64,000 bases of DNA. Origin: Sipunculus nudus. Lineage: Eukaryota > Annelida > Sipuncula > Golfingiida > Sipunculidae. The notes under the pieces were generated by a model. It was not told the DNA's origin. It saw only the letters and a program-made list of their open reading frames with translations, and did not search any database. Of this stretch, positions 62,974 to 64,000 are shown one piece after another. Location of the stretch: assembly GCA_026874595.1 (NCBI GenBank), contig JAPPUL010000069.1, positions 1,800,001 to 1,864,000 on the forward strand, read 5' to 3'. Each line of letters begins with the position of its first letter. Positions within the stretch are counted from its first letter, which is position 1. The position numbers were made by a program, and so were the translations under genes.

Positions 62974-63090
62974 TCACTCCCATATAATGTCTTTATCGCC
63001 TTGTCCTCATAGGTTTATTATAACTATCTCTCCCTCTTCTAGTTCTCCATTAGACTCTAACTTGTTCATATAGCCAAGCGATAGAAAACA
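62974..63090 (-). pseudogene. trpB: trpB C-terminal remnant with nonsense codon
   Basis: On the minus strand, directly before trpA, the frame reads LGYMNKLESNGELEEGEIVI, then INL, a TGA (63007-63009), then GQGDKDIIWE and a final TGA at 62974. The end of TrpB normally has the motif VNLSGRGDKD, so TGA sits where Ser is expected. Further upstream, MPGLSFE (about 63160) might be another trace but is not secure. The rest of trpB is missing. It is a decayed copy. Confidence 0.78.
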
Positions 63091-63342
63091 AAAGCTAATA
63101 CTAAAGTAACAAAAAATCAATAAATAATACAGTTTATAAACACACTCAAAACTAAGTCCTGGCATTGCAGACACTAAAGACCGTAAACACATAATTGAAA
63201 ATGGCATAGAAAACGATATAGAAGATAACATAATGGAGACACTTGAATATAGACATCTTGATAAACTACTTCAAAACTAGTTCAATAGCACATTTAGTAA
63301 TACTTATACTAAAACTCCCCTCCATAAAACTTATGCCGGTTG
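63091..63342. other. Degraded region between trpB remnant and TRAP permease
   Basis: No intact gene. A plus-strand open stretch without a start (63140-63280, about 46 codons) has an acidic protein-like composition (DRKHIIENGIENDIEDNIME) and may be the end of another lost gene. The overlapping hydrophobic minus-strand frame starting at 63231 appears to be an antisense shadow over most of its length. Confidence 0.4.
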
Positions 63343-64000
63343 CTATGAACTACTTAGCCTCAAGTTTCTTCTACGCGTTATGAAAAACAATAGCAAAAAC
63401 AAAAACAAACCTAAAAGCCTATAATAGATATCAGGGTAAAATAAAGCAAAAGAAACAAATATAAGTATAACTCTCTCATAGACCTCAAGAGCCCCACCAA
63501 AATAACCCGAAAATACAGAGGCAAAGGAGTAAAAACCAAATAAGGCAAATGCAAACACACTAAACATCGATAGTATATCGCCACCAATCAAACCCGTATA
63601 AGCAAACAGAAAGGGAATAATATAAAGACCCTTAGCAAGCTTCCAGGACTGAAAACCCGTAGCCATAGGACTTGCCCCCGCTATCCCCGCAGCTGCAAAG
63701 GCTGCAAGACATACAGGCGGCGTTACATTTGAATCTTGAGAAACCCAAAATATTATCATATGAGCAGTAAGTAAAGTAACGCCCATATCCTTTAAGGCCG
63801 GAGCTGCCAATATCGCAAGCATTATATATGCAGCCGTAACAGGTAAACCCATACCCAGCAATAACGATGCCAGCATAATAAATATTATTGCCATAAGGAG
63901 TTGGCCACCAGAAAGGGCTACTATCATCTGAGAAAAAGTAATAGATACCCCCGTCATAGTAACTGTACCGATAACAAGGCCAACGGCTACAAGTAAAACA
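63343..64000 (-). CDS. TRAP transporter fused permease, C-terminal part
   Basis: The reading frame stays open to the window edge, so the 5' part lies beyond it. About 218 residues are visible: LGMGLPVTAAYIMLAIL, DSNVTPPVCLAAFAAAGIAGASP (membrane-loop motif of the DctM part) and TM helices to a basic tail RRRNLRL. Its TPPVCLAAFAAAGIA signature differs from the permease at 35491 (TPPVGLAAYTAAAIA), so it belongs to a second transporter. Substrate is unknown. Confidence 0.9.
   Translation of the reverse strand, partial: VLLVAVGLVIGTVTMTGVSITFSQMIVALSGGQLLMAIIFIMLASLLLGMGLPVTAAYIMLAILAAPALKDMGVTLLTAHMIIFWVSQDSNVTPPVCLAAFAAAGIAGASPMATGFQSWKLAKGLYIIPFLFAYTGLIGGDILSMFSVFAFALFGFYSFASVFSGYFGGALEVYERVILIFVSFALFYPDIYYRLLGLFLFLLLFFITRRRNLRLSSS

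Noticed and set aside
63091-63231. Hydrophobic minus-strand extension of the trpB remnant frame
   Set aside because: Only the part near MPGLSFE hints at TrpB; the rest is Ser/Phe/Leu-rich without homology, probably antisense to an acidic frame.
1-64000. Prophage, insertion sequence or integrase-flanked island
   Set aside because: No transposase, integrase, phage structural gene or terminal inverted repeats were found; tRNA-Arg has no adjacent integrase or attachment duplication.

Overview
The window is an AT-rich stretch of a bacterial chromosome, roughly a third G+C by eye, using standard stop codons. The envelope genes point to a diderm: lptB beside an 861-residue OstA/LptA-type protein, a SurA-like chaperone, an outer-membrane barrel, LysM/LytM proteins and lipoproteins. 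RpoN with an NtrC-type activator, many TPR proteins, three cyclic-nucleotide-binding proteins (one fused to TPRs), NfeD, GlgC, secreted ankyrin lipoproteins and TAXI-type TRAP transporters together resemble a low-GC spirochaete-like lineage. That placement is inference; no 16S rRNA is present, and a phylogeny of RpoN, PrfA or MurC would settle it. Metabolically the window suggests a respiring anaerobe or microaerophile: menaquinone by the futalosine route (mqnE, mqnA, mqnC), lactate oxidation (lutABC plus a large FAD/Fe-S 2-hydroxyacid dehydrogenase) and TRAP uptake.

Layout. 0-3.4 kb (minus): rsmE, comF, a remnant of a surface-protein gene and a secreted unknown. 3.7-10.7 kb (plus): membrane-anchored unknown, rlmB, LysM/degenerate LytM protein, apt, mqnE-mqnA-mqnC, panC. 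10.7-18.4 kb (minus): ptsN, hpf, rpoN, lptB, the OstA protein, a TPR protein and a small membrane protein, probably one envelope/regulatory operon. folC (plus) follows, then minus-strand TPR, pgcA and an NtrC-type regulator. 24.2-28.2 kb (plus): three tandem secreted ankyrin proteins with a recent 1.6-kb duplication. 28.3-38.2 kb (plus): lutABC, the D-lactate-type dehydrogenase, a TAXI TRAP receptor and fused permease, and an outer-membrane barrel with a run of ten C in its coding sequence. 38.2-51.6 kb (minus): an SH3-domain pseudogene, nusB, surA-like, membrane and TPR proteins, LysM protein, murC, nfeD, prmC, prfA, tRNA-Arg(CCU), two cyclic-nucleotide proteins and an amidohydrolase. 52-54 kb (plus): glgC and a secreted double CBM48 protein. 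54.1-58.5 kb (minus): a 1446-residue TPR-HATPase protein. 58.7-60.4 kb (plus): a cell-wall-peptidase-like composite and a small membrane protein. 60.4-64 kb (minus): accD, a Crp-like protein, trpA with a broken trpB remnant upstream, and the 3' part of a second fused TRAP permease.

How the parts fit. Lactate dehydrogenases probably feed electrons to the menaquinone made by the mqn genes. PgcA and GlgC give the first steps from glucose-6-phosphate to ADP-glucose, and the secreted CBM48 protein beside glgC is an odd companion. The rpoN operon and the GAFTGA activator form a sigma-54 circuit.

Two themes stand out. One is sequence instability: coding microsatellites, ankyrin repeat arrays, a poly-C tract and tandem repeats between genes. 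The other is gene decay: trpB, the SH3 protein and a GLUG-type surface protein. Together they fit a host-associated or streamlined organism with variable surface components. No CRISPR array, insertion sequence, prophage or obvious defence system was seen.
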